This document shows positions 25,905-37,420 of a DNA stretch of 64,000 nucleotides, in pieces. The notes below the pieces were generated by a model. It worked only from the letters and a program-made list of their open reading frames with translations. It had not been told where the DNA came from and ran no database searches. The stretch's first letter is position 1, and each line of letters opens with the position of its first letter. This DNA comes from Plectrocnemia conspersa (Eukaryota > Arthropoda > Insecta > Trichoptera > Polycentropodidae). The translations under genes were made by a program, and so were the position numbers. The stretch is taken from positions 160,241 through 224,240 of the forward strand of contig VTFK01000460.1 in assembly GCA_009617715.1 (NCBI GenBank). Direction: 5' to 3'.

Positions 25905-26880
25905 AATTTTATTGTTTGTGATAAGCGCGCTCTTTCTATTAAATACCGGTCTGAGAGCCGCAATAGCAGCAAGCTCTATAGACCGAACTTTGTCCAGGTG
26001 TGAGCTCAGGTATTTAACGCTAGATTTGCCCAGTTTACTTTCGAGAGGCGGTGGGAAAGTTAAACCACGTTTCGTAAATATAATTTACTTATTTTATTTT
26101 CCACCTCTCAAAATATTTGTTGTTTATTGGCGATTGGTTGAAAAACTAAGCATTCAAATTGCTGTATCGTCAAAGTACATAGATAAACGGGTATATTTTT
26201 AGTTTTTGGGATATCGTTAGTATACAAGATAAAGAGAAACGTCCCGAGTAAACTTCTTTGAGAAACTCCAGCTGAAATTTTAAACTAAAACAATATAGCA
26301 GTTACTTCTTAGGTATGAGTGTATTTAGTGTTGCAGATAGTCGGGGGTCTTATATTTGTCTAATTTGTGAATCAAACCGTTATGCAATACGGTTTGAGAA
26401 GCTTTGGGATCTAACATTAAAAGGCCTCTATTCTATCTCAAAATTAAAATCAACATTAGCTCATACCTGAGTGGTTTTTGCGGAAGTTGAACTGTTCGTC
26501 AATAATAATTATTTTTACGCGAGAGAAAATATTATATTATACTAAATGACATAGTAATAAACTGGAATTGTATCGGGTGAACTTCAGCGGTTTTCTATAT
26601 GTTGGAGAAATATCTAAAATATAAGTAAGCGTTAAAGATGTTTGTTAAGTAATGAATTAAAATTTCAGAAAGGTGTTTGATCAATGTGTTGTCAAATCTG
26701 TCAATTCTAGGTTTTCTTGTTCTTCAAATTTCTAATGACACTTAAAATTTTCTGTAAGCAAACTTTGCAAATTTAATCGTTATCTACCGCAGGATGCTTA
26801 CATTTTTCTTATTGATCTATTTACTTCCTTTTCAGTTTTAGAATGTTTAAAATTTTTAGGGAGTTCGTATATTGAAAAAG
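25905..26880 (-). mobile_element. Jockey-like LINE reverse transcriptase fragment, decayed
   Basis: In minus-strand order: LIKHLSEILIHYLTNIFNA near 26640-26700, IIDEQFNFRKNHSG near 26470-26510, KASQTVLHNGLIHKL near 26360-26410, AGVSQRSLLGTFLFILYTND near 26210-26275 (the PQGS box), then a broken YADD region and SKVNWANLAL near 26010-26050. This is the motif order of a Jockey reverse transcriptase. Multiple stops and frame changes show that it is old. Confidence 0.65.
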
Positions 26881-27089
26881 CTTTGTCTTGTTCTGATATG
26901 TGTTAGCTATGATATTTTAAGATTTAAATGGTGAAATAATGTGTGATAATAATAAAAAAGTGTTGTAGGACTAAATATTAACACTCAACGTAAAAAAATG
27001 TTTATTACACGCATATTCAATTAAACAAATTGAAAAAAAAAATGTAGCTAACATTCTTGCGATCGTTCATATAAGATAAGGTAGGTCAT

Positions 27090-27560
27090 CGTTAGGCGGC
27101 AAAGTTTCCACTAATTGACTACAAAGTACAACCTCGTTGGGGGGCATAGTGGTATTTCAAAGGGAGGCGATCCATCTCCATTTCGTTAACGCATCAGAAA
27201 ATATTATTATTATTGTACTTACGCACTTTTGCGCCGTCACGCTATTTTGCGATTTTGTACAGAAGATCCTACCATCGAAGAGTGGTCTGCTATCGCGATC
27301 GTCTGACTGCAAGGTGCGCTTTTCCGCCGCTAATGGCAAATCGATGGTCGAGGAGAAAACAGTGGCGTTTTTCGGGCCGCAGCCCGGGGCCGCGGGGTTT
27401 CGCGTGTGGAAATTGGGGATAATTGGGCCAAATTGGTTGAGCGCGAGCCGCCTCCGTCCATTCATTAGAGGCATGCAAATGGCGGCCGCGGGGTGGATTC
27501 GGACCCCACTCACTCCCCTTTCGTAGTATGGCACCTGCTCACTCTCTCGCGTGTAATCTT
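27090..27560. promoter_or_regulatory. GC-rich island with octamer motif, intron 1
   Basis: The strongest GC/CpG island in the intron. It carries ATGCAAAT (27473-27480), the POU-factor octamer, beside TTCATTAGAG and repeated AATTGG motifs. Long open frames occur on both strands at once (27137-27526 plus, 27157-27678 minus), as expected for stop-poor GC-rich DNA, and neither resembles a known protein. A regulatory element is inferred. Confidence 0.35.
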
Positions 27561-27759
27561 GGCGGCGGTAGGCTATTTCAGTTCTAGCGATTAATTCAAA
27601 TTGCTTGGGGATCAAATTGAAGTGCGCTTTGATTCGGCTATGTCTGCTATTTGGATCTGAGTTCGTCCCGTGATACACCTGTATCTATATCTGAAGTGTC
27701 TTTTAAATATCGTGATATTTATATGATGTTAACTTTTTTTCGAACCCTTCCTATCCAGG

Positions 27760-28420
27760 CACTCGCTGCGGTTACAGCTCGTATGAAAACAGGTCTTAAA
27801 AATAGTTTATGCATATTTTAGTACTTTAGGGGGCGTAGCCTTAGGGGTGGTTGACCTCGCGGCCAATGAGACTCTTCGGTGAATCCTATTCGATTGTTTA
27901 TTAAGTTATAATTACATTTTGACTATGGACGATTACGGCGTTACGTTTCTCGCGATGAAGGCGTGCAGGTGGCTGTAGATGATGCTCTGCGTGCAGCGAG
28001 TGTCAGGTGTGATATTCAAATCTGTTGGTGAGGGCGCGTAGCTGGTTCTTCCGGATGGCTGCTGGTAGATCTTGGCTCTCTGGTTGTCTGCGTTGCTGGC
28101 TCTGCTGTCTGGGCCGTCTCTTGTGGTGCCTCCGATCGTCTGTCTCAAGTGCCGTGGACCGTCTGCCCTCTCCTCGTCGGAGTCCGGGCTTACATCCTTT
28201 AAGGGGGATGCACGCTAGCTGGCCAATCGCGATTGTGCATCGATTTCCTAACCAATCGCTGCAGTGGCTTCTTAGAATTCGAGAAATCAGATGTGTATTT
28301 TCGAAAGCGAGTTTTTTGCTTGACTCCAGACTTTCGAATTCTTCGGAAAGGGTTTGCATTGTGGTGATTGCGTCCGCACCGTTTTGTCACAAAAGGGATT
28401 CTCTTAACGACCCGTGTTGT
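27760..28420 (-). mobile_element. Possible solo LTR
   Basis: Read on the minus strand, a GC-rich block begins near TGTGACAAAACGGTGCGG (about 28372-28389) and contains an AATAAA signal near 27900. It runs on to CATTGGCCGCGAGGTCAACC (about 27848-27867) and a GAGCTGTAACC end near 27775. Size and layout suit a retrovirus-like LTR. I could not find a flanking duplication or a primer site. Open frames at 28003-28359 and 28025-28453 are on opposite strands and unrecognised. Confidence 0.25.
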
Positions 28421-28456
28421 GTGTGGTCAAAAGAAATCCCTCTTGTGCCATGATGT

Positions 28457-28511
28457 TTGTCTCATTGTTATGAATGAACGTTTTTGGTCACGGTCAATAA
28501 CAATGAGACAA
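28457..28511. repeat. Hairpin with 15-bp perfect stem and 25-base loop
   Basis: TTGTCTCATTGTTAT at 28457-28471 is exactly complementary to 28497-28511. The size is in the range of small RNA precursors, but the stem is shorter than a normal animal pre-miRNA and no known family is recognised. Confidence 0.6.
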
Positions 28512-29541
28512 TCGCCTTTTTAAATGTGCCTATATGTGTGGTCACCACAGTACCAAGAGATAGTATCCTAGATTTCACTTGGTTTATCATACTAAAGTAG
28601 AATTATTTTGCTGACATTATTCGACCTTTATTATGGATTCTAAGATTTTAATACTCGCTGCAATTGAAATAAAATTTATCATCTTTGTTCTGAAATTTAT
28701 AAATTCGGCTTCTTAGTCTAGCGTGTCTTTCCAAGTATATATTGTGCGAAAGGATGAGTCTAATGTAACGCGGCTCCTTAACAAAATATATCGACAGCCC
28801 ATTTAGTTTTATATGGTCATGAAAAGAATCCCATTCGATTTCTGCAATGTAAAAGAGCTTCTTATCCCTTTTCTGAGCTAAGTCAAATTAATTTTATTTT
28901 CTATTATATCTTAAGAGATTTTTCTGCATATGCTAAAATCCGCATCCAACTTTAAGAGGTCGTCAAATTAAATGTTTCAGGGGAATCTGGGGACAATTTC
29001 TTTTGAAGGTTTCTTATGTAAAATCTATCAGCAATATACTATTTAAAAAATGTACTAAAGATTAATTAATTATATGCAGCAGGCATATCAAACTTATTTT
29101 CATTTAAAATAAATAACATAATCTTTAGTATTTAATACTAAAATTATTTGAAGCATTTTAAAACGTACTTTTACAAATAAAAAAATAACGCGTAATTAAA
29201 TCAAAATAAATTAAACTTCGTTTTAATGATTAAATAATATTAATTTCGAGCATCGCTAAGGGTGAATTAAATTAATATTTTTCAAATTTAATTATGTGCT
29301 ATGAATAAAAAAAAATTTTCAATAGATGATTCCGTATGGAAAATTATCTGTTATTTTGGTTTGATTATCATCAATATTACTTTTATGTATAATATGTATA
29401 TGTTACAGTGAATATGTACTACCAACTCAGCCACTTGAAATGTATCAAACAATTGGATTACAATTTTATTGCTTTATTTATTCACAAACGGATGATCTGG
29501 TGCGTGTATTTCCACGTGATCAAAAAAATACATTAATACAA

Positions 29542-29619
29542 AACCAAACCTAATCTAGTGAAAGTTCAAAAACATTTGTTAGTTCTAGAACTTTCATTAG
29601 GTCAAGTTGTGTTTGGTTA
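29542..29619. repeat. Imperfect inverted repeat
   Basis: AACCAAAC and CTAATCTAGTGAAAGTTC on the left are matched, with a few extra bases, by GAACTTTCATTAGG and GTTTGGTTA on the right. It may be a short MITE relic. Confidence 0.5.
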
Positions 29620-30689
29620 ATTCGTTTAGGTTATTCGTTAAGTTTCAGGCAATTTAGAGCAGCATATAATTTCACTAGCGCATCAGTTAAACTATATTTT
29701 CGCTAGTAGGTAAAACTAAAACACCAGTGAAAATATAATTTTACTGGTTATACACATTCACTGTAATATATGTACTCAAATATACTAAAAAGTCCACGAA
29801 AAGTGCCACAAATAACTCCGCTGAAAATCGGCTCACTTATACAAAAGGTTCAGTAGATTTTTCAGTATATGAACTGAAATTTTTTATTAAAGAATATTTT
29901 TATTAAAGATAAACAATGAGATATATTTTCTTATCAGTGTCTTATTTCGAGATGATTTCGAGGTTTAATTTAAATTACACACGCATTGCATTTTATTACT
30001 AATATTCATTCTTAATAATTATATATAATATTCTATTTTTATATACATTTTATACAACGATTTATACTTTTCAATCTGCATTGCTTTGTCAATATTAGGG
30101 TTCATTCGTTTTAAATTCGTATTTGCATACCATTCATTTTCAAGAGTCACTCCAGTTTCATTTAGCTATATGCATGCACATTGTATCATTCATTTATATT
30201 ACATTACAGGGTAGCAAAAAATTCGTTACATATTTAAAATCTTTATGTAGAAAATGGCTATAATGTCTGTTTAAGCATATTGTAGTATTAATTAAAAAAA
30301 AAAAGTATTCAATAAAATTTAAACTTGTATAGCTTAGACATCGACCGCAAAGACTGGCTAAGCAAATTAAATAAGTAAATATATTTAACATTAAAAATTC
30401 AATAAAAAAAATATTATTAGCAAAATATTTTAAAGTACAATTAAATTCTATAATATATATTTGAGAGTATGAAAAGCTTCGAATTTTCAAGTAATGTGCA
30501 TAATGATAATATTATAAGACAAATGTTTTCTAAAGTTTGTGTTAATTATTCGCTATTATTTTTATATGATATTAATATATAGTTTAGATAATTTGAAGTT
30601 CTATTATTTAGTAGACCGTTCATTTTTGTATACTGTATATCTTTTTAAAGTATTCTAGCGCTATTGACCGTTTCTTATAAAGTATTTAG

Positions 30690-31210
30690 AATCGAAAAGA
30701 AAACGTTGATCGCCACCGCGAATCCTGTCCATCAATCCGGCTTATCGACCATCGCGAATTGATAAATGACTCGTTCCCAGTTTAGCACTTAATTATCGGC
30801 ACCGTAACGAACCGTCTAATTGGACGCCAACAATAACGCTGAAAAGCGATTTTACAAATTAAGCTGAACCTATTTATTATATAGAGAGCGCCCACACCTT
30901 TACAGGTAGGTATGCATATAATACAGAGCCTCTACCCCTGGTCGAATTTGTACAACTAAACGAAGGCGGTCACGCGAGCCCGTGAGAAAATTTTCCGATG
31001 AAAATCGCGGCAAGATCTCACCGGTTAATTGGAGATTAACGGCGAGATTCTATAAATCAAGCGCGTGTGGGCCGTAAGCTGTGAGCCCATTCGTTAATCC
31101 GGGACCCTGGAAATACAGCGTTAAACAACAATTTGTTATTATTAAACCTTGATTATCCCGAGGACCGCTTTAAATCTCATATTTCCGCACGAGATTGGAG
31201 CAAATTCTAA
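30690..31210. promoter_or_regulatory. GC/CpG-rich island in intron 1, near exon 2
   Basis: A CpG-enriched block with ordered homeodomain-type cores (TTAATTATCGG, TCTAATTGG, GGTTAATTGGAGATTAACGG, CGTTAATCCGG). It resembles the other islands in this intron and has no coding potential. A regulatory role is inferred. Confidence 0.3.
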
Positions 31211-31708
31211 AACGGAACTATTCTGTGTTAATTAAGAAGAATTGATTTAATGTTGGAAAAGTCTGTTTAATTTTAATAGTCTGTGAATAACAACAAACAA
31301 CGAACCAACACTTATTATTTAGCATTGAAACAAACTGCTATGTGCCTTTCCTTACTTCTCCACCGAATATTAGAATTATTGATCGAATATTCGTAAAATA
31401 TTCGTTCATACTATTTTGAATGAAATTTAAAAACATCTTAGAATGAAACAATTGAGCAACACTGATAGTCATTTTTTATCAATAAACATGAGTGACTACT
31501 GTTGCTCTAAATTTCATGGTCCTTTATGTGCCTATATTTATTTCGAAATGCGAGACAGTAAGACGCATTTTCTTAAGAAAAAAAAAATGCTTTACGCCTT
31601 AAAAAAACATTTGTAAAAAAATGTTTATTGATGTGTCTACTATGACCGAAATACGTAGCATTCGTTCGTTGAATGAAACAAAATGTTGGAAATAGTTTCT
31701 TTTCCATA

Positions 31709-31766
31709 GTTTCGCAACCACGACATATTCTTTCTTTCGATCTATTTGTTTCCTTAATTTTTTCTC
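31709..31766 (-). mobile_element. Second piece of the RTE-type LINE
   Basis: GTTTCGCAACCACGACATAT and the following bases closely match 15357-15414, the 3' coding end of the RTE-like fragment at 15.3 kb. Only about 58 bases are clearly shared. Confidence 0.6.
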
Positions 31767-31967
31767 AATATTGAGGTATAAAGAAGCTTTTATTTTGGAC
31801 CTAGAATCTTGGGCCCGAAGTACTCAATTTTCCCTCATTGATGGTTGATAGAAGTTCTCGATCGCGACCGCGACCTATCATTAGAAACTATAAGTCCATG
31901 GAACGAATTTTTAATTGTAAATATAAATCAAAATTTAGTTATTTATAATATCTTTATTTTGTTACAG

Positions 31968-32245
31968 GCTTTACGAAGTCGCTCCTTGGTCGGTGGAGGC
32001 GTGGGGCTCCCCGGCGGAGACTCTGCCTCTGGCCGCGCTGCGGTTAGTTGGATGGGCGAGAGCTGCAGCTGCGGTCCCTGGGGGTTCAGGTGGACCCTTG
32101 GTTTTGACCGTGAGGTGTGGGACGGCTAGGGGTGTAGTCCAAAGGAATTTGCGGGCAGAAACGCACCGGGATCTTGCGGCGTGGGCTGGAGCATTGGTCA
32201 GCGGCGCTCACGAAGCTGTTATGAACCAGAAAGAATTTGTCTTCC
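31968..32245 (+). CDS. Syn1: Syntrophin exon: second PH domain, main part
   Basis: The acceptor TTTTGTTACAG precedes 31968 and the donor GTAAGT follows 32245. The first G completes an Arg codon begun at 2138-2139, and the last C starts a Pro codon finished at 34541-34542. The exon reads LYEVAPWSVEAW at its start, then an Ala-rich insert, LVLTVRCGTARGVVQRNL, and DLAAWAGALVSGAHEAV, the C-terminal helix of the PH fold. These match the second PH domain of alpha/beta syntrophins, which with the SU domain binds dystrophin and dystrobrevin. The exon is far more GC-rich than the introns around it. No stop or frameshift is present. Confidence 0.93.
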
Positions 32246-34540
32246 GTAAGTATTACATCTTTCAAGTTTTCAAAAAAGGTTAAACATAGTGTCAGTTGTA
32301 TTAAATCATGTGCTGTGATCCTATGAACAATTAATAACAGTCCGTTTTTAATGCTTAAAAAATCGAGCATGGAGGATCATATATCATTTAAAGACGTGCC
32401 ACTGATTTATTTTCAAAATAAAACACAATTTATGTAATTATGAGGTATTTTAATCCCATTAAAATTCGATATTCAGAGTCGAGCATACGTTCATAGACAG
32501 ACCAGCTTGGAGTTTAACTCAAGTCCACCACGGCCACTTGAGACGACTTGTTAATCACGGTCTACGACTGAATCGATATCGTACCGCCATTGACTTAAAA
32601 TATATAGTAAAAGTGATTTATTTTTTAATAAAATTGCGCGTAAGCATTGCCTGGAAAATAATATAGGTATAAATAAAAATAATGTCAACCTACACATGTT
32701 ATTGAAGTTTAAAGCATTGTACAGAATAAACAGATGCGCAATTTTTTTGCTGCATACGATTTTTATTTTGGCGTAAAATTCATGCGAAACAAATTTAACC
32801 GCTCGCATGCGTCATGTCAAATATTTATTTGTGCTCACAGTTTTGATTTGACGATTTTCGCTTTTATTTTTTTCGGTTGGACGTTGACGCTTCCAATCAG
32901 TATTGCGCGTTCTGGTGCTTTTTTATAATAATTTTTCCTGCTTTTTACGTTCGCACATAAAAAGCAGCTGTTAAATTCAATCGTTATGGTGTACCATAAA
33001 GTTCGATTTTTGCGAAATAAAACGCTGCGGTTTCCATCGTAATGTTAACGCAGTTGCTTCTGGTTAATCGAGACACTTTCCAGCTTAAAAGCTTTCATAA
33101 AAATACAAATAGTTAAATTGAAAATGTTTTTTATATGTTTGAATCAGTATTAAACAAGTAAAAAAATTTTCGTTCGATAGTTTTTAGGCATAAATAACAA
33201 AAACAGGAACTACTGCAATTAAAAACGTTTTAAAATATCAGATATGGTTTTAGGAGTTTCAAAGTTAAAGACTAAAAGTGGTAAGTGGATAGCGGCGGCT
33301 TAACTGCCAAAATCAAGGCAAATCTTACTTTAACTAAGTTGGAATAATGAAAACAAGTAAAATGAGTAGCGTATCAACTAACTGAACACAATAGCAAAAA
33401 TGTTTTTTTTTTTTATAATTTAAATAGAAAATGCTATTTTTAAATAAATAAATTATTGAAATGTAGGGACCACTGACTAGACCACCTAAACTGGTATTAC
33501 CTATTAAAATTTACGCATTGACTGTGAGCAAAAACTTGTTGCACACATGCGTTAAAAGCGCAATAAACAACATTGTAAATAGTCGTTACGACTCCTACAA
33601 ATGGCATTTTTATGCCGTGTATGTGTATATTACAATTAGAGATTCCAAAAGATTAGCTAACGGCCAAACACAAGAGAATGTATTGAATTGACAAGGGATT
33701 ACATAGTCTTATACGCAAATATTATAATAAGAAAGAAAAAAATAACATATCTAATAACACCCCCCAATATTCGCAATTGTTGGTCGTGTCGAGAGTGGGC
33801 GAGCAAGCAAACTCCATTCATCTCCGATGAAGCGTATATAAGCGCGTACGTAGCGCATTTAATTCACTTTCATTTAAAATTTGCTTGCGTCAGCATTTCT
33901 ATTCGAAATTAAATTCCGACGATAATATTCATCAATAATTTCCACTAGGTATTTTTGACTTGAGTTGAGAGCGAAATTATTACCAAGCGTCGACCGAGAT
34001 TTAAAATATATAAAAAGCAGCCGCTTCCCACTTCATGATCTTCGAAGACGACTAGATTATTCAGCCCATTATTATTGATTGGATTATTTTACGAGAATTT
34101 AACATTTATTATATAGTAATTAGACGAACTGTACTCAAAGATTGTTGCATAATAATAATAATTTATAACAAAATAACTTTGCAGTAAATATAAATAAACA
34201 CACTGACGCTTAAATCAGGACAAGAGACAAAAAGTCAATACTGTATTCGAATTGAGAACGTAAAACGCAATGGTTCACGTAAGGTCAGATAACTGACTCT
34301 TAAATTAGTTCTTACATAAAAAATCTTTTTCTTGTAATATTTTTGGATGGTAAAAAATACAAGATAAGAAGAGGTTGAAATTGTACTTGATTTTAATTCG
34401 AATCTTTCTGAACGAGAGGAGTTATTTAGAAGTGTACAGAAATTATGTTTAGGATTAATAATAAATATTTTTTCGTGAACTTTACATTACGATTCCGACA
34501 CAGGTACAGTTATTAAAACATTTGTGTATTTTAATTTTAG

Positions 34541-34713
34541 CCTGTCTTCATTTGGGCAGAGCCGCCCAACTTTGGCTCCATTACGAAGGAGGAGCCGCCC
34601 TGCGAGCTAGTGGCAGAGTTTTATGGAGAGCGCCCTTCCACCGGTTGCGATCATCGGCTGACGACGGCGAGAGACTGCTCTGGCTCGACTTTGGCGGCGA
34701 CGAAGGAGAGATC
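34541..34713 (+). CDS. Syn1: Syntrophin exon: syntrophin-unique (SU) domain, first part
   Basis: The acceptor TTTTAATTTTAG precedes 34541, and the donor GTAAGT at 34714 follows a whole codon (Ile). The exon reads CLHLGRAAQLWLHYEGG, then APFHRLRSSADDGERLLWLD, then FGGDEGEI. This is the family pattern in which a 'W.G..C.L..HY..GF' strand leads to 'SSDDG..LL.LDFGG.EGEI'. The SU domain is confined to syntrophins and helps dock them to the dystrophin family at the membrane. The intron before it (32246-34540) shows no gene; the stretch around 33990-34060 has a TATATAAAAAG motif of unknown meaning. Confidence 0.93.
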
Positions 34714-35728
34714 GTAAGTCGTGCTGTTTTTTTTATTCGTTTTAATTTCGTCCTCGTTTTCTCTCAATTTAAACCGCAAATCCTGCGACGATTGTATTAA
34801 GCCCGAGTCGCGCTGCTCGAATTTCCTTCCGCAAGAAGGAAGGAAGGCAAGTCCCTCCCCGTCCCCTAGCTGTTTGTATTCGTCGGATAATTACATTCAA
34901 GGCGAGACGTCCGTCCTCGTTACGGCTTAATTAGACTTTAATGGACGAAATAATTTCAACCCCATTAATTTTTATGGAGATGCCTGCTGAATCTTGGTGC
35001 TGCCTGCGAAACGCTAAGTGTTTTCGGAGAGCTCTGCCCTCAGAGGTTCAGATGAGACACTTATTGATGGCAATGCGAAATAGATTAGCTAATATGAAAT
35101 GGAATGGAATGTTAATGCTTCAGTTACCATGGACTGTATGCGAAACCCTTGGAGCTTGAACGAACGACAGACTGAGGTTATTTTCCAGCTTCTGGAGAGA
35201 GTCAGACTATTGCACTCTCAAAGCACATGAATTAGTACATACGATGTGGGAATTTCACATCTTCAGAGAATATTGCGATGTAAGCAAGATTCGTTCGGCA
35301 TTATTCTGCATATTCAATTGAGATAAGTATTCCATGTAACGTATGAAGTTATTGGGATTTTGATGAAAATTATGTAATGTAATAAAAATAACGTAGAATA
35401 GGTATTATATAATATATGGCCGACATATCGAAAAACAATAAAAATAATGTATGTTGATCATTCGATAGTATTGTATCATTTGCATTAGCTTATCATATCA
35501 ACTATCATAACCAGATTCCTAACGCTTTCTTGAAATATTCAGAGCGTTTCAAAATTCGACAATTGTCTCTGTATATGATATTCCCAGGTTATAGATTGAA
35601 CTGGTATTGCTTATCTTCTTAAAAAAATAGTTATAAGGATCTTGCGTTTAAATATATTATAGTAATCATGCTTATTTATTTACCCATCTTTCACAATCCT
35701 TTTAAGGTGTTTGTCGAGAAGTATAAAA

Positions 35729-35970
35729 TGGAACCTCGACTTACGAGATTTTTGAGATACGAGCAAAAAAACGTATTGCGTAACTTTAAAATAATTTTAT
35801 TTAGCTAGTGTATATTGAATATTTCAATTGCCATTAATTTGTTTCAATTTTCTTCATTGAAATGGATTAATGGCATTGTCATTTCAATGGAGAAAATTGA
35901 ATTGCCATACGAGTAATTTGAATTATGAGCTCTGTCACGGAACGAATTACACTCGTAAGTCAAGGCACCA
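35729..35970. mobile_element. Tigger-like MITE, degraded
   Basis: The left end reads TGGAACCTCGACTTACGAG. The right end, reversed, reads TGGTGCCTTGACTTACGAG, so about 16 of 19 bases agree. Both ends lie close to TA dinucleotides. The inside is itself partly palindromic (CAATTTTCTTCATTG against CAATGGAGAAAATTG). The TIR sequence resembles Tigger ends (GTGGAACCTCGACTTACGAG). There is no coding capacity. Confidence 0.55.
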
Positions 35971-36000
35971 ATATATAATTATAATATATGTATATTTGTC

Positions 36001-36035
36001 TGTCTTTAATTCTGTATTATACAGAATTAAAGACA
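36001..36035. repeat. Perfect hairpin, 16-bp arms
   Basis: TGTCTTTAATTCTGTA (36001-36016) and its exact reverse complement (36020-36035) surround a TTA spacer. It lies within syntrophin intron 3. Confidence 0.9.
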
Positions 36036-36879
36036 TAATATTTTCAATATCGTATGCACATTCTGTTATTTGATTTGTATCTCTATTGCCGCGGTATTTT
36101 ATATATAGAATTTTATAATCTATATATACTATTATATATGTATATGCATATATACATCAGAATTGTACATAACAAGGTATATAAGGCATCACTTTGTCTT
36201 ACCAACAATTAACCTTAAAGGGTTCTGATGGTGGACGGTCTTGGATTGAAACCGCAGCGTAAGAGCCTTTAATGACACGTATGCGAGTCTAGTTAACTTT
36301 TCCGATATTCTCAGTTTGTTCCTATCTACTATATTTTTTTTTTTTCGAATTTTGAGGCCGATAGGGTTTGACTTTGCAGCCAAATAGACGCCGAAATAGA
36401 CGATAAGGTACGATTTACCACAGTATCGTATTATATTGTGACTCTTAGAAGTCAGAGAGTCTTAGCTGTTGTATCGAGTTGTGTTTTTCGGCTATATGTT
36501 AAAGTACTGGTTCTTTTAATCGTACTAATATTTTTGAGGGAAGGTATTTATAATATTGAGTTATCAATAATATCTATTTGGGTGTCAATTTTGTGCGAAT
36601 TGGCACGAAGAGTTTGATTTTCCACCAATTAAAGAGAAATTCGATGCATGGTTACAGATACAATATCGAATTATAATGTTAATCTTGTGAGACGTTAACT
36701 ACATTATCATGTATTACTTTCCTTCTTATTTTCAACTTTTTTAATTGGTAAAAAATGGATATATTCGTAGTAATTTACACACAGAGGACGTGCAAATAGA
36801 TGACAAAATGCTATTATGCTTTCGTGTATGTCTTGTGTTCATTCGCAATATATGTTTGTGAAATTGTTTTACGTCCACC

Positions 36880-37420
36880 GCTCCCAAAATCGATGACGCC
36901 CGCTTATCTACAGTCCCGCTGACCCTCATTCTCAAACATCCGATAGTCGAGCGGATCGAACAATGCACGCCGTCGATTAATCGAGTCCATTACCCGCAAC
37001 AAAGGGGCATTCGCCCCCGGAACAGTCGAGGCTGTGTCAGCCCTGCCCGTTTATAAAGGCCCGCTGACGAAGATGCATGCTTTTGAAAAAAATAATAAAT
37101 TTTCTCTCAGTACCTAAGCAAGAAAGCCGGTTTTCCCTTCGGCGTAACACGCATCGGTAGGTACGCACACCTCTATTCCTCTAGTAATAGAATTACGCGT
37201 TAATTAACGCTTCCCTAATTCGAGCGTGTGTGCGTATTTATTTATACGCGCTGCCACCTTTTCTCATAATTTTCAATTATGAAACGACGCGAATGCGTGT
37301 ATATGAGAAGGCGCACCCTGCGGTCTCTCCCAGACCGACCCTCTTCAAATAGATCTAGGTTTTAAAACTCCTCTCGCTCCCTCGACGCATATACGTAACG
37401 CATATCTGTAAACGAAGATA
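36880..37420. promoter_or_regulatory. GC/CpG-rich island in intron 3
   Basis: A compositionally distinct block with CG-rich patches, TAATTAACG and AATTACGCG motifs and no recognisable coding frame, like the islands of intron 1. Confidence 0.28.

Larger units (their letters stand above)
2140..31967 (+). other. Syntrophin intron 1, 29.8 kb, filled with transposon remnants
   Basis: The intron starts GTGATT and ends TTTTGTTACAG, with matching phase on both sides. Outside the elements listed separately (7.3, 10.1, 12.4, 13.0-13.4, 15.3, 16.4-20.1, 21.8-22.9, 25.7-26.9, 27.8-28.5, 29.5 and 31.7 kb), I see only AT-rich sequence and GC-richer islands. The stretches 2140-4900, 5040-6400, 8100-10050, 10400-12230, 13410-15290, 20110-21800 and 28520-30690 hold no gene that I can support. 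Short open frames there lack homology, splice context or compositional bias. Confidence 0.85.

Noticed and set aside
27157..27678. 173-codon minus-strand ORF, the second longest in the window
   Set aside because: It lies in a GC-rich, stop-poor island that is open on both strands, has no recognisable domain, and overlaps an equally long plus frame.
28003..28453. 118- and 142-codon ORFs on opposite strands
   Set aside because: They overlap each other in the possible LTR. The Arg/Gln-rich text looks like translated GC-rich repeat and no family is recognised.
31845..32129. 94-codon plus ORF overlapping the PH2 exon
   Set aside because: Wrong frame. The syntrophin frame is the one starting LYEVAPW at 31969.
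34007..34017. TATATAAAAAG as a core promoter inside syntrophin intron 2
   Set aside because: The motif is good, but AT-rich introns give many such hits and nothing downstream looks like a first exon.
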